Under the pieces are notes generated by a model. It saw nothing but the letters and a program-made list of their open reading frames with translations, did no database searches and was not told the origin of the DNA. Position numbers and translations under genes: made by a program. Positions 34,501 to 44,523 of a DNA stretch of 64,000 nucleotides are shown here, one piece after another; the stretch's first letter is position 1, and each line of letters opens with the position of its first letter. The DNA comes from Microvelia longipes (Eukaryota; Arthropoda; Insecta; Hemiptera; Veliidae), in contig JACMZG010001870.1 in NCBI GenBank assembly GCA_018340805.1, forward strand, positions 15,218,992 to 15,282,991. The letters run 5' to 3'.

Positions 34501-37500
34501 GTTCTTCAAGTAGGGCTTCTTCATTTGAGTCAATTATTTGCAGATTTTAAGGCAAAGTTACCTGTTGACAACGTTTGATGCAATAAAATGTGGAGCTACA
34601 TTCAGATGAAGGTAGCTCCAAAGATATGAGCTATCTCTAATTATTACATATTGTCAGAAAAGCTCCAAGTTCACCTTCCTGCATCATACTTCGTCTATAC
34701 ACGGACAGCATAGAGATGAACATATCAGTGTCATAATAAGAAATCATTGGTGTAATTGCATTACGCTACTCTATTTTAGACATATTTATTCAATTACTTC
34801 AGACAAGTTTTCTAAAAGGATGCTACTTTAAAAACTTTCTCCTGATACTTCTTTTAAATATATAATTAGAAAGGAGAAATGAAATAATTAAAAATACTAT
34901 GTCGTAGATAATAATTTTATAAAGGATAAAATTTAAAATTAAACAGTCTATCAGTATACCTAAAATAGTGTTATACTGATTATTAATATAATGTTATAGC
35001 TATTGTTAGTAAATTGTTAACAATAATAATTAGGTTATAAGAATTTAATTAATTGAAGCATGGCGACCATATACTCGATTTCACTGCGTATTTTGCTCCA
35101 GCATTTGGATTCATCTTTAAGTTAAGATTCCGCCTGTCATTTTGCTGCTTAATACTTTCATTGTGGAATGCGTTAAGTAATAAACCCACATAAAAAGGAG
35201 TTTCTCCTCATCTACAATATGAACTTTAATTTAATTTTACTTTTTGTGGTTTTTCCTTGATAGTATTCGATATTGATTCAGTAGAGTTTGAGAACAATGT
35301 TATCTTCCCTTATAACATTTACCTACAATTTTTATATATAAAATTTTATATCTTTTTGTCCTGGGATAGTTTATTAAACAAAGAGGAATTCCCCCTATCT
35401 ATTGAACAAGGATTACATGGTGTTATGAAAATAATCTAAAATTTCCAAATATAACAAGAGTATCATATTTAATACCGTAGCTTTTTTATGCATGTCTAGC
35501 TTTTATTGAAATTCGAAATATTGTAAGTAAATCTAAACAGTATTAAAAATAAACTTTGATAAGTTGTTATTTCCTGTAGAATTTTTGGCATTCTCCGTGA
35601 CTTCATTGAAACGTTTGGAAAACTGATGAAATAAAACATAGTCTCTCCACTAATGATATATATTTGACATAGCCAGCTTTCAATCTTAACAGATCATCAT
35701 CAGTGCCGGCGAGCAGCGAAGAAAAGAGTTAGGAGACAGCGGTTACAGTTTTGTCTAGAGGTTTGTAGCTGACTAAGCTGAGTCAGCTACAAACCTCTAG
35801 ACTCTAGACAAAACTGTAACCGCTGTCTCCTAACTCTTTTCTTCGCTGCTCGCCGGCACTGATGATGATCTGTTAAGATTGAAAGCTGGCTATGTCAAAT
35901 ATATATCATTAGTGGAGAGACTATGTTTTATTTCATTACTTGAAACTCCACAACTCATTTTTCCTTATTTGGAAAACTGTTTTGAAATGTTTCTCAAAAG
36001 TGTGTACAAAATTTAAAAATTAAATATCATCGTAAAACTTAATATAATTCAGGAATGAAAATTCCGTTCCATGATTCCGTTTTCTTCTTTTTATGACCTT
36101 CAGGAATATTTTAATTTTAACTTTTAACTATGTATTTTATTTTGACGCAACCTATTGTTAAATAGTTTAATTTAATGGAATAAAGATTTTTTTCATTTTT
36201 TATTACTATTTTTTTAATTGAAAAAAATGCCAAGCTCTCATTGATTTCAGATACATGTAATATTTATCTGGGTCTCAAAACCATTCATGTTACTAAATAT
36301 ATTAAATAATATATCAAATGTATTTGGTGTTTTTAGTTTTTTACACGATGTGACGGAAAGGAATAAGCTAGTGCGGCTGAATGGAGATGGAAGTATAACA
36401 TATGGTATGAGATTCACGACAACGCTAGCCTGTATGATGGACCTGCATTACTATCCCTTAGATTCACAAAATTGTACTGTTGAAATCGAGAGTTGTGAGT
36501 GAACCTTTTACTTTATATCTGAAATTAACTATAATTTGAAATCTGTTAAATTTCACTGATGTCGCGAAAGCTATTGTATGAATTTATATTTAGACGGTCA
36601 ATCTTGAAAATTTACTCCTGCAATGACGTCAATTCCGGACTATAACCTAACATGTCAAAGAAAATAATTCCATTCATAAAAAAACCCCTCCAATTGAATT
36701 TCTTTATAAATTTTATCAGCTTGAATAATACGTAATCTTATTTAATATACCTAAACTTAATGACACAGAAGTGGTAGCAGAGGTTAGTGACCCCATGGGT
36801 GCCTAGGTGTCACCATGGTAATGCGATATTGCCATTAGGTAACATCGAAACATGTTGTTACTTTTCCTTCTTTATGCGTAGGTATGCGGGAAAAGTATTG
36901 TGTTTGCTAAAAAAAAACCCAAAAATAGAATGTCACTTGAATTTTCCGTTTCAGGTGTTTTAAGACCTCCTAAGATTTTTCACAAAGTGTTCAGTCTGTT
37001 TGTGTGTTTGTCTGTTATGATTGTATCTCCCGGTGTATTTATGCTAGATATTTGAAACTTAACACAAAAGCAATCTTTAGGTTTAGTTGTGCTATCCGGC
37101 AAATATTTTTATGACGCCATTAATGCGCAATAATAATTTAGCAAAATTTTCGAAAAATCATAAAACGCGGAAAAATATTGCGATGAATATGAGATTTGTT
37201 ATGTTTAGGACTAACATATTAAATGTAGCCATGTTTAGGGCTAAGATATGAGCCAAGATTCATGTCCTTATCAGCAGTAGTTTATTTTTTATCGAATAAC
37301 TTTTTTACGTTTTTCAATAAATTATAAAACAAAATGGAAAATAATCTAATTGAGTAGAACTTCAGTATAAGTCCTGTACGTAATAAATAAGTACACTTAT
37401 TTCAGTATAATAAATAATTGCATTATGTTTCATTTGAATACGACAAGTATATCTACGAGTATATAATCATAAAAGTTAAGCAGCATTGAGGGAAGTCAAT

Positions 37501-40500
37501 GACTGGATAGGTGATCGCTAGGAATTAAACGAATGTATTTACTATTCGTTTAGCAGTATAAATTTATTAATATATATTATTATTAGTATTTAGAGGCGAG
37601 TCTGGATGAGTAGGAAGGATGATCGCAGTGAATCCGATTTGACGAGAAAAAGTTCCGAGGTACCACGTATCCGATTTGTTTACATTCAAGCTCGCATAAA
37701 TCAATTATATTAGGCATTTAAGAAGAAAAAGAGATTTTGAAAAATTCTTCACTTCTTCAATTATTCAATTCAATTCAAGTTTGTTAGCGAGCCGTTTCAA
37801 GTCAATTGCATCATTAGTATTCTACAAGCTAGAGTGCCTATTCGCGATTCAAAGTCCGTAGCAGCGCCACCGTCGCTGATAAGAAATTGATAACGAAAGG
37901 GTGATCGTTGTTAAAGTCCTTATGGGATTTTTTGGTTTTTCTTATTTGTGACAATTATTTCTTTAAATTTTTTATCAAAGTGCTTTTATTTAGTTAATTT
38001 TAGGGCGTATGAACTCAGTGGAATCACTATTTCATTGAAAAATAGCGTTTTAATGGGTTGTCACGACGGATATCATAATATAGTGTTTTATTTTAGTTTT
38101 AGTTAGTGTTAATTAATGTTACTTTTAAATAATTTTAGTTTGCACAAACACACAAAATTACCATTTAATTGCATTAAATTGTTTAAATTAGTTGTAACAG
38201 GTATTTAAATTAACTGATAACAAGCCGATTTTAACCGTAATGGTGTTTTAATTTATCAATCAATTTTATTTACACACTAAAATAATAAATAACTTAATTA
38301 ATTCACGTTTTTGTAAAATGTTTGTTTAAATCATCCGTTTAAGTTTTATTATTTCTGGGTTAAATCGGACAAATCCAAGTCTGTAGTGATAAGAGCCTGA
38401 TTCTATATTTAAATTCCTGGAATAATCGAAGTATTTATCCATGAAATATTGGCCATTTTTTTAGCACCGATGATCGTTCTATTAATTTTTATCTCATTTA
38501 TCACAAATTAACGAACAATAAAGGAATAAAAGAAGAATTTTCAGCGGGTCCCATGCAAATCCTATGATAAAAAAAAAATTCCATCACCCTTTCGTTTTCC
38601 CGCCATTGGTATTGCCAACCTTACAACTATCTCTTTGAATCGCGAATATAACAGAGTGAAGCCATAGGGCTACTCAAAAGCTATTGGTCGATTCTTGGAT
38701 CAATCCCTTCCCTTTTTAGGTTACCGTTATGTAGCAAAGCATCAGGTTACTCTACCCTACAAGCTTCAGTTTCCTGTTCGTTGCACTTGTTATCGGCTGT
38801 GAAATTTTCTTTTTAAACTGTGTTTTTTATGAACAAAGACATTTTATTGCAAATATTAGTTGCATTGTGGTATTCGTATTTTATTGCCATTGTTTTTCTT
38901 AAATAATTGTGCTAAACGTAAATTTGTTTACACAATTACTTAATTAAATACTTTAACTTAATTAAACACAATAATTAATTATATTTCTTCAAAAGCATTA
39001 TTAAAATAATTTCAAAATGAAAACCTGTAATAAAAAGATCAAAGAAAAAATATAAATGGCTATTCAATGCAAAAATTATTAAGTAAAGTAAAAAAGAGTT
39101 TTATATTTAAATATAGCGGCTCTATATTCTTCTTTTTCTTCTTATCTCTTGCAGTTAAAGATGTCGGACCGCCGCCATTTTTGATCTAATGGCTTCACTC
39201 TGTTATATAGGCACTCTACTACAAGCCAGGAGTAGAGAAAAGAAGGTGAATAATGACGGCTTCTTCTCATACTTCTACATTGCCAACTAATGTTTTTTCT
39301 TATTTCAGATGGCTACACAGTATCAGACGTAGTAATGTACTGGAAAGACACTCCTGTACGAGGGGTTGAAGTCGCTGAGCTTCCTCAGTTTACCATAGTT
39401 GGCTTTGAAACAAATGATAGGTTTGTCTTATTATTTGGTATTTATCAATTTATTTTTATGTTAAAAGATTTAAGAGGCATTCTCGTAAAATATCAACCGA
39501 CTGATCATAAACAAATAATTTAAATAATGATATTGAACATAACGTTTGTGAATTTTATTTATATGTTATTCAACAATGTATATTAGAGCTTAAGGTTGAG
39601 CTAGCAAGACATTGTAAATTAGTAATCGATTTGAACTCCTATTTATAGTATTATGATGTTTCTACTATTAACTTGGTTAAAAACTGAGTCTGGTAGCTCA
39701 GTGGTAGAGCGCTCGCCTTTCGACCGCGATCGATGAGGTTGAGGTTCACATCTAGCCGAGGGAGGATCTTAATATGAGGTTATCCCACATATTAAAGGTT
39801 ATCCCACACTCGGGAGGTTTTGAATTCAGACCGGCCATGTAGCCAGGCTTTTATGTGGTTTCCTTGGTTCTTGTTTCATCTAAGACAAGTCTGGATTCAC
39901 ATTTCCGTTGTCTCCAGCTCACAAAAAGTTAAGATTCTGCGGGCTGGGGGAGATGAAGGTCAAAAATATAAACTGAGACATATATATTTATGTCTGAAAA
40001 CTTACTCACTGAAAGTAAAAGTGGTGAGAATACCCTCAAGAAGTTTTTTGAGAATAAAATTAAACAGAACCTTGGTTTTTAATGAAGAAATTTAATGAAA
40101 AGAGTCTTTTCTTATAGTTTAGCGTTATTTAGACAATATTATTATCATTGTGGTTTTCTATTACAGTGATAAACACTTCTTCTTTTTGTTTCAGAAAAGA
40201 AACACTGGCAACAGGGATATACCAAAGGTTATCGCTATCATTTAAACTTCAAAGAAATATTGGTTATTTTGTCTTCCAGACGTATCTCCCTTCAATATTG
40301 ATAGTAATGCTTTCCTGGGTATCTTTTTGGATCAACCATGAAGCGACTTCTGCAAGAGTAGCACTAGGTAAATTCTCCAAGTAATGAGATGCAAAATAAG
40401 CATATAAATAAATAAAGTTTGTCTTTCCACAGATGATTTTTTACTATAAAACAAAGCGAGCTTTTAATATGAACGCTCATCATTAGTACTTAGATCCAAA

Positions 40501-43040
40501 TAATATAAAAGAAGAAGTCAAAAACTAAAAATAAATAAAAAAAAGGAAATAAATTACCAGTGAGATGAGTCTAAATTTTTTTTAGCCAGTTTCTGAGGTC
40601 AAGACATGTTTATACATGCCTTAGTATGCAGCTCTTGACCCCCCCCCCCCCCCCCCACCATAGACCTTACCACGGAGGCTCCCACACTTTCACTCTTTTC
40701 ATTCAACTTTTCTCAAAGCAACTTCATGTTCCTCACTAACATGACAATAGAACTCGTTTGCCTTTTTCTGTTCGAAAAATCTGGTGGAGAAAGCCCTTCC
40801 AGTTTGGCCAGCATAAATACTCGCGCAAGTACTACATTTAACAGCATAGAGTTTTAGTTCTTACTAAAAGGAATTTTAAAGTCAATTTTAATTAAAATCA
40901 TTTTACTTATTTTATAATCCTCGACTAATACTCCGATAACTTTGTGGGTTATACATATAACCACAAATAAGTTTTTCCATGTTATTAAAACATTGTCTAT
41001 TTTATTCCCTTGTATTTAAAATATTTTAGCAATTAAAACTAATTAAAGAATCAGCTACTGTCGATACTTACTGTTGGATATGAATATCCCTGGACCGGTT
41101 TCAGCTTAACGCCATCAGCGGGTGAGGCCGAGAAACCGACCCAGGGATATTCCCTACTCCAACAGCAAGTTTCAAAGGTAGCGGATCTTCTTTAATTGCT
41201 TCTTCAACTTGTGGAAAATATAACCTCTTTAATTAAAATCATTTATATTTTTAATTGTTTTGTTGATTTCTTTACTTAGGTATTACCACCGTCCTGACGA
41301 TGACTACTATAAGCACAGGTGTTCGCAGTTCCCTTCCAAGGATCTCATATGTTAAAGCCATTGATATCTACCTCGTTATGTGTTTCGTATTTGTTTTCGC
41401 TGCATTATTAGAATATGCCGCTGTCAATTATACTTACTGGGGTGCAAGAGCTAAGAAAAAGAGTAAAAAATCTAAAGAAGCAGAAGAAAACCCAAGAAAA
41501 CAAAGTATTGCTAGTGAGTATTCTCAATTTTCTTTGAACAATAGAAAAATAATAATTCTTACAAATTTAATGTCTGAACCAAAGAATATAATAGGTATAG
41601 AGTATTTGAAGGTATACGAGAGAGTCAGACAGAAGGTGTGGGTAAACTCGTTGCTAGTATCTAGCTGCAGTTTCGAAACTAATTCTCCTTTCCATAACAT
41701 TCTTCTCATTTTTCTAATTTAGTATAATGAAACCATCTCGTTTCATTACCCTTTTAATGAAACAAGCATCAACTTAACACTTGTAATTATTATGTAAAGC
41801 ATATATTTGGATTAATCAGTTTTGTGCCAGAATTGGTTTGCTAGAAATAAGACAATGTTGCATTCTTGTAGTTTGCTTTATGAAATTACACACCAGTGCT
41901 CCTGTTAACTGGCTAACATTTTCTTGTCCGAAATAATAAATCCCCGGGCTATATTTCTTTATTTATATATTCTTTGGTTAGAACAAAATCAATTAAAGTT
42001 CGAATTATGAAATGGTCGATCTATGAAGGGATCCAGGGCTGTGATCCACAGCAACTATAGAGGACATTAAATCGACCTATTATCTCGCATATCTTATAGG
42101 TTTGACTCTTCTCCCTGAGTCCAGCTTTGCTGTACTTCACCTTGTACAGTTAGAGTGAAGCGTTTGAATTTTAATGGATTCTATTATCTTAGGTACGAAA
42201 ATTACTGCAGATGGTTACACAGGAGGAAGTCGGGGTCCAGATGAAATAATAGAGCTTCAAGATATCAGACTTTCTCCTATTCCATCTATAAGAAATAGGC
42301 ATTCTAGGTAATAAATTAATTAATTGTCTGTGATATGTAATCTGTCTTAAGAAAATGTTTAATACTAAAAGAAAGTATAGCTAGCTGTGTATTTTTCGTA
42401 TAGCTGCAAAATTTGACTAATATTCCTTCCAATATCTTTTAATTTCAATTTAAGAAACATCAAAAATTATTCTTTGTCTGAATCTTGAAAAAATAAGAAG
42501 TTAAGTAAAATTGTCAAGGTGAGTTTTAACTGCTAATGTATTGTCCTTAGTTTCTAATTTTTTGGCAATAACAGGTTCTTGAAAATTTGCTCATCAGAAA
42601 TGTTTAAATTCCATTTTTAACTACTTTCAACTTAACTGGGCTTTACAAGAAATAACAAAGACTTTACTTCTTCGTTTCTTCTTCTAGAATTAAAATCATT
42701 TAAGTTAGTCGTGGTTAAAAACCTTTTGGCAATCCTAGTAGAGTAATATCTGTTTTCTTTTAGGAGCGGTTTAAGTTCCGAGGATGCATCTAAGTTTCCA
42801 CCGAGTTTCAGGATGTCACGGGGTTACACTGTACCCGGTGGAACAACACGAGGAGGTCTAAGACTTAGGCATAAAGGTAGACCCAGGATCCTTCATGCCA
42901 TCAGGCGAGGTGCCTCTGCCCTCAAATCATCCATGCCCAAAATTAAAGATGTTAATGTCATCGACAAATATTCCAGAGTCATTTTCCCCATGTCCTTTAT
43001 TATGTTTAATGCTGTTTATTGGATCTTTTACATTGTTTAA
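28416..43040 (+). CDS. Lcch3: GABA-gated ion channel subunit LCCH3 (missing 5' exon)
   Basis: Nine exons join without a phase conflict: 28416-28519, 30513-30580, 33151-33296, 36337-36494, 39309-39420, 40195-40367, 41280-41513, 42193-42307, 42764-43040. All introns are GT..AG. The spliced frame gives 461 residues and ends in a stop. Roughly the first 35 residues of a typical subunit are missing. Features by residue: N-glycosylation site NVT near 13; Cys-loop C138-C152 ([15 protein letters not shown]); loop B ESYGYT near 157-162; loop [10 protein letters not shown] near 202-210; M1 217-243; M2 250-274 ([14 protein letters not shown]); M3 about 283-305; basic M3-M4 loop; M4 near 439-459 up to the C-terminus. 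This is the arthropod beta-like GABA subunit, a plasma-membrane pentamer component in neurons. Insect LCCH3 can co-assemble with GRD into a GABA-gated cation channel. The ORF is intact, so the gene is probably functional. Confidence 0.96.
29797..30192 (+). repeat. RepA copy 9 (5' half), Lcch3 intron A-B
   Basis: Begins ACTTTTCCTCATTTATACCG. Head and GGTTTTCACAAAGTTGTCTG are well preserved. It breaks off after TATAAGACTAAAATATGTAC, before the 5S-like segment. A local inverted duplication (CTCTAGCATAAATAC..GTATTTATGCTAGAG) lies at about 29962-30001. Confidence 0.85.
30513..30580 (+). CDS. Lcch3: Lcch3 exon B (68 bp)
   Basis: Encodes [20 protein letters not shown] then VNM, the conserved second strand region. 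Acceptor TTTTAG, donor ATG|GTAAAG. Cys-loop GABA receptor genes in other animals also have a 68-bp exon here. Confidence 0.97.
31078..31864 (+). repeat. RepA copy 10 (near complete), Lcch3 intron B-C
   Basis: Runs from CTTTTCCTCATTTATACTGT to CCCCGTACCCGTTTTTTT. The 5S-like part is at about 31625-31690 (ATTAAGCAGCATTGAGCATA, GTCAGTGCTGTATGGGTGAC, CGCTGAGAATG). Tail motifs GACGAGCGGTGCGAGTCCGA and GATGAGCGTAGCGAATCCGA are present, followed by GATGAGGAAAAGT. Confidence 0.9.
32500..32605 (-). mobile_element. tRNA-derived SINE fragment, Lcch3 intron B-C
   Basis: On the - strand: TATGGTTAACTTGGTGGCTG (box A-like) and GTCCAGGGTTCGATTCCTAC (box B GGTTCGATTCC). It cannot fold as an intact tRNA. Bodies and tails of the SINE were not delimited. 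Confidence 0.6.
33151..33296 (+). CDS. Lcch3: Lcch3 exon C
   Basis: Encodes [19 protein letters not shown].. to [14 protein letters not shown], including the W-x-PD motif and the loop A region of the agonist site. Acceptor CCTTATAG, donor AG|GTTAGT. Confidence 0.97.
33297..35600. other. Lcch3 intron C-D, left part
   Basis: AT-rich intron with no further gene. An unusual GC-rich word, CCGCCGGCGCCGCGCCG, occurs at about 34384. A short GGAGCTAC..GTAGCTCC stem lies at about 34592-34619. Confidence 0.5.
33581..33650. repeat. 35-bp direct duplication
   Basis: AATAAAATAAAGTATGGTAT plus TAATGYAACAGAATT occurs twice in tandem with one difference. Confidence 0.85.
35626..35940. repeat. Near-perfect 315-bp palindrome in Lcch3 intron C-D
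   Basis: Left arm 35626-35774 starts ATGAAATAAAACATAGTCTC and ends GTTTGTAGCTGACT. The right arm (about 35781-35940) is its exact reverse complement, apart from a 6-bp tandem duplication (CTAGACTCTAGA in the right arm). The spacer is under 10 bp. A decayed relative is at about 26000-26150. The intronic transcript could fold into a ~150-bp double strand. Confidence 0.95.
36337..36494 (+). CDS. Lcch3: Lcch3 exon D (Cys-loop)
   Basis: Encodes [20 protein letters not shown].., the full Cys-loop with 13 residues between the two cysteines, and VEIES. Acceptor TTTTTAG, donor GTGAGT at 36495. Confidence 0.97.
36859..37680 (+). repeat. RepA copy 11, Lcch3 intron D-E
   Basis: Runs from TTACTTTTCCTTCTTTATGC to CGAGGTACCACGTATCCGAT. 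The 5S-like part at about 37465-37535 is GTTAAGCAGCATTGAGGGAA, GTCAATGACTGGATAGGTGA, TCGCTAGGAA. It is more diverged than copy 10. Confidence 0.85.
37830..39218. mobile_element. hAT-like TIR element, 8-bp target duplication, Lcch3 intron D-E
   Basis: The exact 8-bp direct repeat CTACAAGC flanks it at 37822-37829 and 39219-39226. Its ends are TAGAGTGCCTA and TATAGGCACTCTA. The inner TIR part (ATATAACAGAGTGAAGCCAT, 38647-38665) pairs with ATGGCTTCACTCTGTTATAT near 39188-39208. A second element (37841-38646) splits the left TIR. No transposase is present. An 8-bp duplication is typical of hAT elements. Without the insert the element is about 580 bp. Confidence 0.88.
37841..38646. mobile_element. 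Inner TIR element nested in the hAT-like left TIR
   Basis: Ends are TTCGCGATTCAAAG and CTTTGAATCGCGAA, with a subterminal inverted pair (AACGAAAGGGTGAT / ATCACCCTTTCGTT). TA is present on both sides (37839-37840, 38647-38648), as for TA-targeting elements. About 806 bp, non-coding, AT-rich interior. Confidence 0.85.
39309..39420 (+). CDS. Lcch3: Lcch3 exon E
   Basis: Encodes [20 protein letters not shown].. to [10 protein letters not shown], containing loop B residues and the strand before loop C. Acceptor TATTTCAG, donor AG|GTTTGT. Confidence 0.97.
39688..39990 (+). mobile_element. tRNA-derived SINE, Lcch3 intron E-F
   Basis: The head resembles a tRNA: TGGTAGCTCAGTGGTAGAGC (box A) and a degraded box B (GAGGTTCACATC). 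A non-tRNA body follows (ACTCGGGAGGTTTTGAATTC, CATGTAGCCAGGC, TGTGGTTTCCTTGG, GCGGGCTGGGGGAGATGAAG). The acceptor stem does not pair and box B is mutated, so it is not a functional tRNA gene. Confidence 0.7.
40195..40367 (+). CDS. Lcch3: Lcch3 exon F (loop C, M1, start of M2)
   Basis: Encodes [21 protein letters not shown]1 ([20 protein letters not shown]), [17 protein letters not shown]. Ser occupies the -2' pore position (codon 40349-40351) where GABA chloride channels have Pro. The 2' residue is Ala (codon 40361-40363). Acceptor TTGTTTCAG, donor GTAAAT. Confidence 0.97.
40639..40656. repeat. Poly(C) run, 18 bp
   Basis: Uninterrupted C tract in intron F-G, just upstream of the Penelope remnant. 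Confidence 0.95.
40699..40860 (-). pseudogene. Penelope-like element GIY-YIG endonuclease fragment
   Basis: The - strand frame reads [20 protein letters not shown] and then [23 protein letters not shown] before a stop. The CxxC pair, the YxGQTGR core and the downstream His match the GIY-YIG endonuclease domain of Penelope-like retroelements. Only about 53 codons remain, with no RT. Located in Lcch3 intron F-G. Confidence 0.75.
41037..41213. repeat. Foldback family F, copy 2, Lcch3 intron F-G
   Basis: AATTAAAGAATCAGCTACTG, TCGATACTTACTGTTGGATA, CCCTGGACCGGTTTCAGC, then the inverted arm ending GTAGCGGATCTTCTTTAATT. Short central loop. A complete but small palindrome. Confidence 0.8.
41280..41513 (+). 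CDS. Lcch3: Lcch3 exon G (M2, M3, start of cytoplasmic loop)
   Basis: Encodes [21 protein letters not shown]3 ([20 protein letters not shown]), [11 protein letters not shown] and a Lys-rich stretch. Acceptor TTTACTTAG, donor GTGAGT. Confidence 0.96.
42193..42307 (+). CDS. Lcch3: Lcch3 exon H (M3-M4 loop)
   Basis: Encodes [20 protein letters not shown] and [17 protein letters not shown] in the variable cytoplasmic loop. Phases fit both neighbours. The loop is poorly conserved, so the exact acceptor (ATCTTAG at 42186-42192) is chosen for frame and consensus. Confidence 0.85.
42764..43040 (+). CDS. Lcch3: Lcch3 terminal exon (loop end, M4, stop)
   Basis: Encodes the rest of the loop and [20 protein letters not shown] plus AVYWIFYIV, then TAA at 43038. 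The M4 helix ends at the C-terminus as usual. I found no convincing polyadenylation signal close behind the stop. Confidence 0.96.
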
Positions 43041-44010
43041 AAATCTCAACGAGCAAGAAATATTATAAAGCAGGCAATTTCCACGTAATAATATTAAGAA
43101 TAATGGCTATTTGGAGGGTTTGACCAAATTAAATACGTTTATTAGCAGTTTTGTTTATTATTTGTTTAGATCTTGGTTTTCTAAAATATTCCTGTATTCA
43201 AATACCTAATTTGCAATTATGGAAGATTAAACAGGTTATACATTAATTGGCACTGACCTACTGCTATTTTGATATAAAAAATATTAAAGTTAAAAGGTCT
43301 GAAGGAACTATAAAATAAGCAACATTTTATTTATTTTCCAGAATAAGACAATAACTATAAATAATTTATTTACTTATTCACTAAATGCCAGGCAGGAAAG
43401 ATAATATTTTTTACTACTTTTTCAATAAGAGAATCATTTGGCCCCTGGCCACTCACTCTGTTCGATGTAACTGTTCGACGTATCGTTCTATGACAAACCA
43501 TCATACTATGAGACAGTGGTTTAATCAAGGATACTGAATAATGTGGATGATGCATCAAGTCCATTTCCCTTGAAATAAAGTGATCCCGCTGAGGATAAGA
43601 AAATAGAGAAGAATCTATCACATATGTCAAAAACAAATTACACATGCTTGGTCCAATCAGCGCATAATTGCAGTTATTAAATTAACTGCAATAAGTCCTA
43701 AATTTAGAGGCAAACTTGCCCTATGGTTTGCTGTTGTTTTTCTTATTGAGAAGGTTATAAACAAATAGTTAAAGGGGATATCTTTTCTTTTTTAACCGAT
43801 TTATTTATGTTCAGCTACTCCGAATAGCCGTAAATGGTATGCAGTATCTAAATAAATATTTCCCCATTATCGTATCCAATAAACTATTAGCCTTTTTTAT
43901 TAAAAAATATCCATAAATTTGAAATAAGGGTATTTTAAAAAATAAGTTATCCTCACTTGTTGAGGTCAGTAGGTTCAGGGAACAACGCAGACCAAACTCT
44001 GCTGTAAAAA
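43041..44010. other. Lcch3 3' flank
   Basis: AT-rich. It probably contains the 3' UTR, whose end I cannot define. A 91-codon - strand frame (43370-43645) matches nothing I recognise. Confidence 0.4.
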
Positions 44011-44043
44011 TATATATATGTATATATATAAATATATATATAT

Positions 44044-44101
<58 letters not shown>

Positions 44102-44107
44102 TATAAT
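44011..44107. repeat. (TA)n microsatellite
   Basis: Interrupted TA tract. Confidence 0.97.
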
Positions 44108-44523
44108 AATAGAATATACTTAAATACACATTAAGTACATTTTAACATTTTAAGAAATTACAATACAACAACTTGGGTTCTAAAATGTTATTCTGGCTTA
44201 TAACAAAGCGATAATTTATAGCGACTTTTTATTTGAGTTATAAATAGTTTGTGAGCATTTATATGATTTTTCTATGTTTCTTACTTTACAATATAGAAAC
44301 TAATCTTGACCATAGTGGTTATGTATAATAATTCAAAGTCAATTTTTTTCTCCTTTTGATTTTGTCAACTGCTATATTTATGTCGGTTGGATCTGCTCTA
44401 TGACTATTAGATAATGCTGGTCATGGTCAAGTTTGATTTACTAATTACAGGAAACATTATCGTTTTAGAACCTTTCTTTCAAACCTAATTTATCCCCAGA
44501 CGGCGAAAAATGTGAAATTAATT

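Noticed and set aside
35257..35439. Extra or alternative Lcch3 exon
   Set aside because: The frame lies in an intron, has no similarity to the channel, and lacks good splice borders.
39688..39760. A tRNA gene
   Set aside because: Box A is good, but box B is mutated, the acceptor stem does not pair, and a SINE body follows directly.
43370..43645. 91-codon - strand frame downstream of Lcch3
   Set aside because: No recognisable motif. It probably lies in or near the Lcch3 3' UTR and is consistent with chance.
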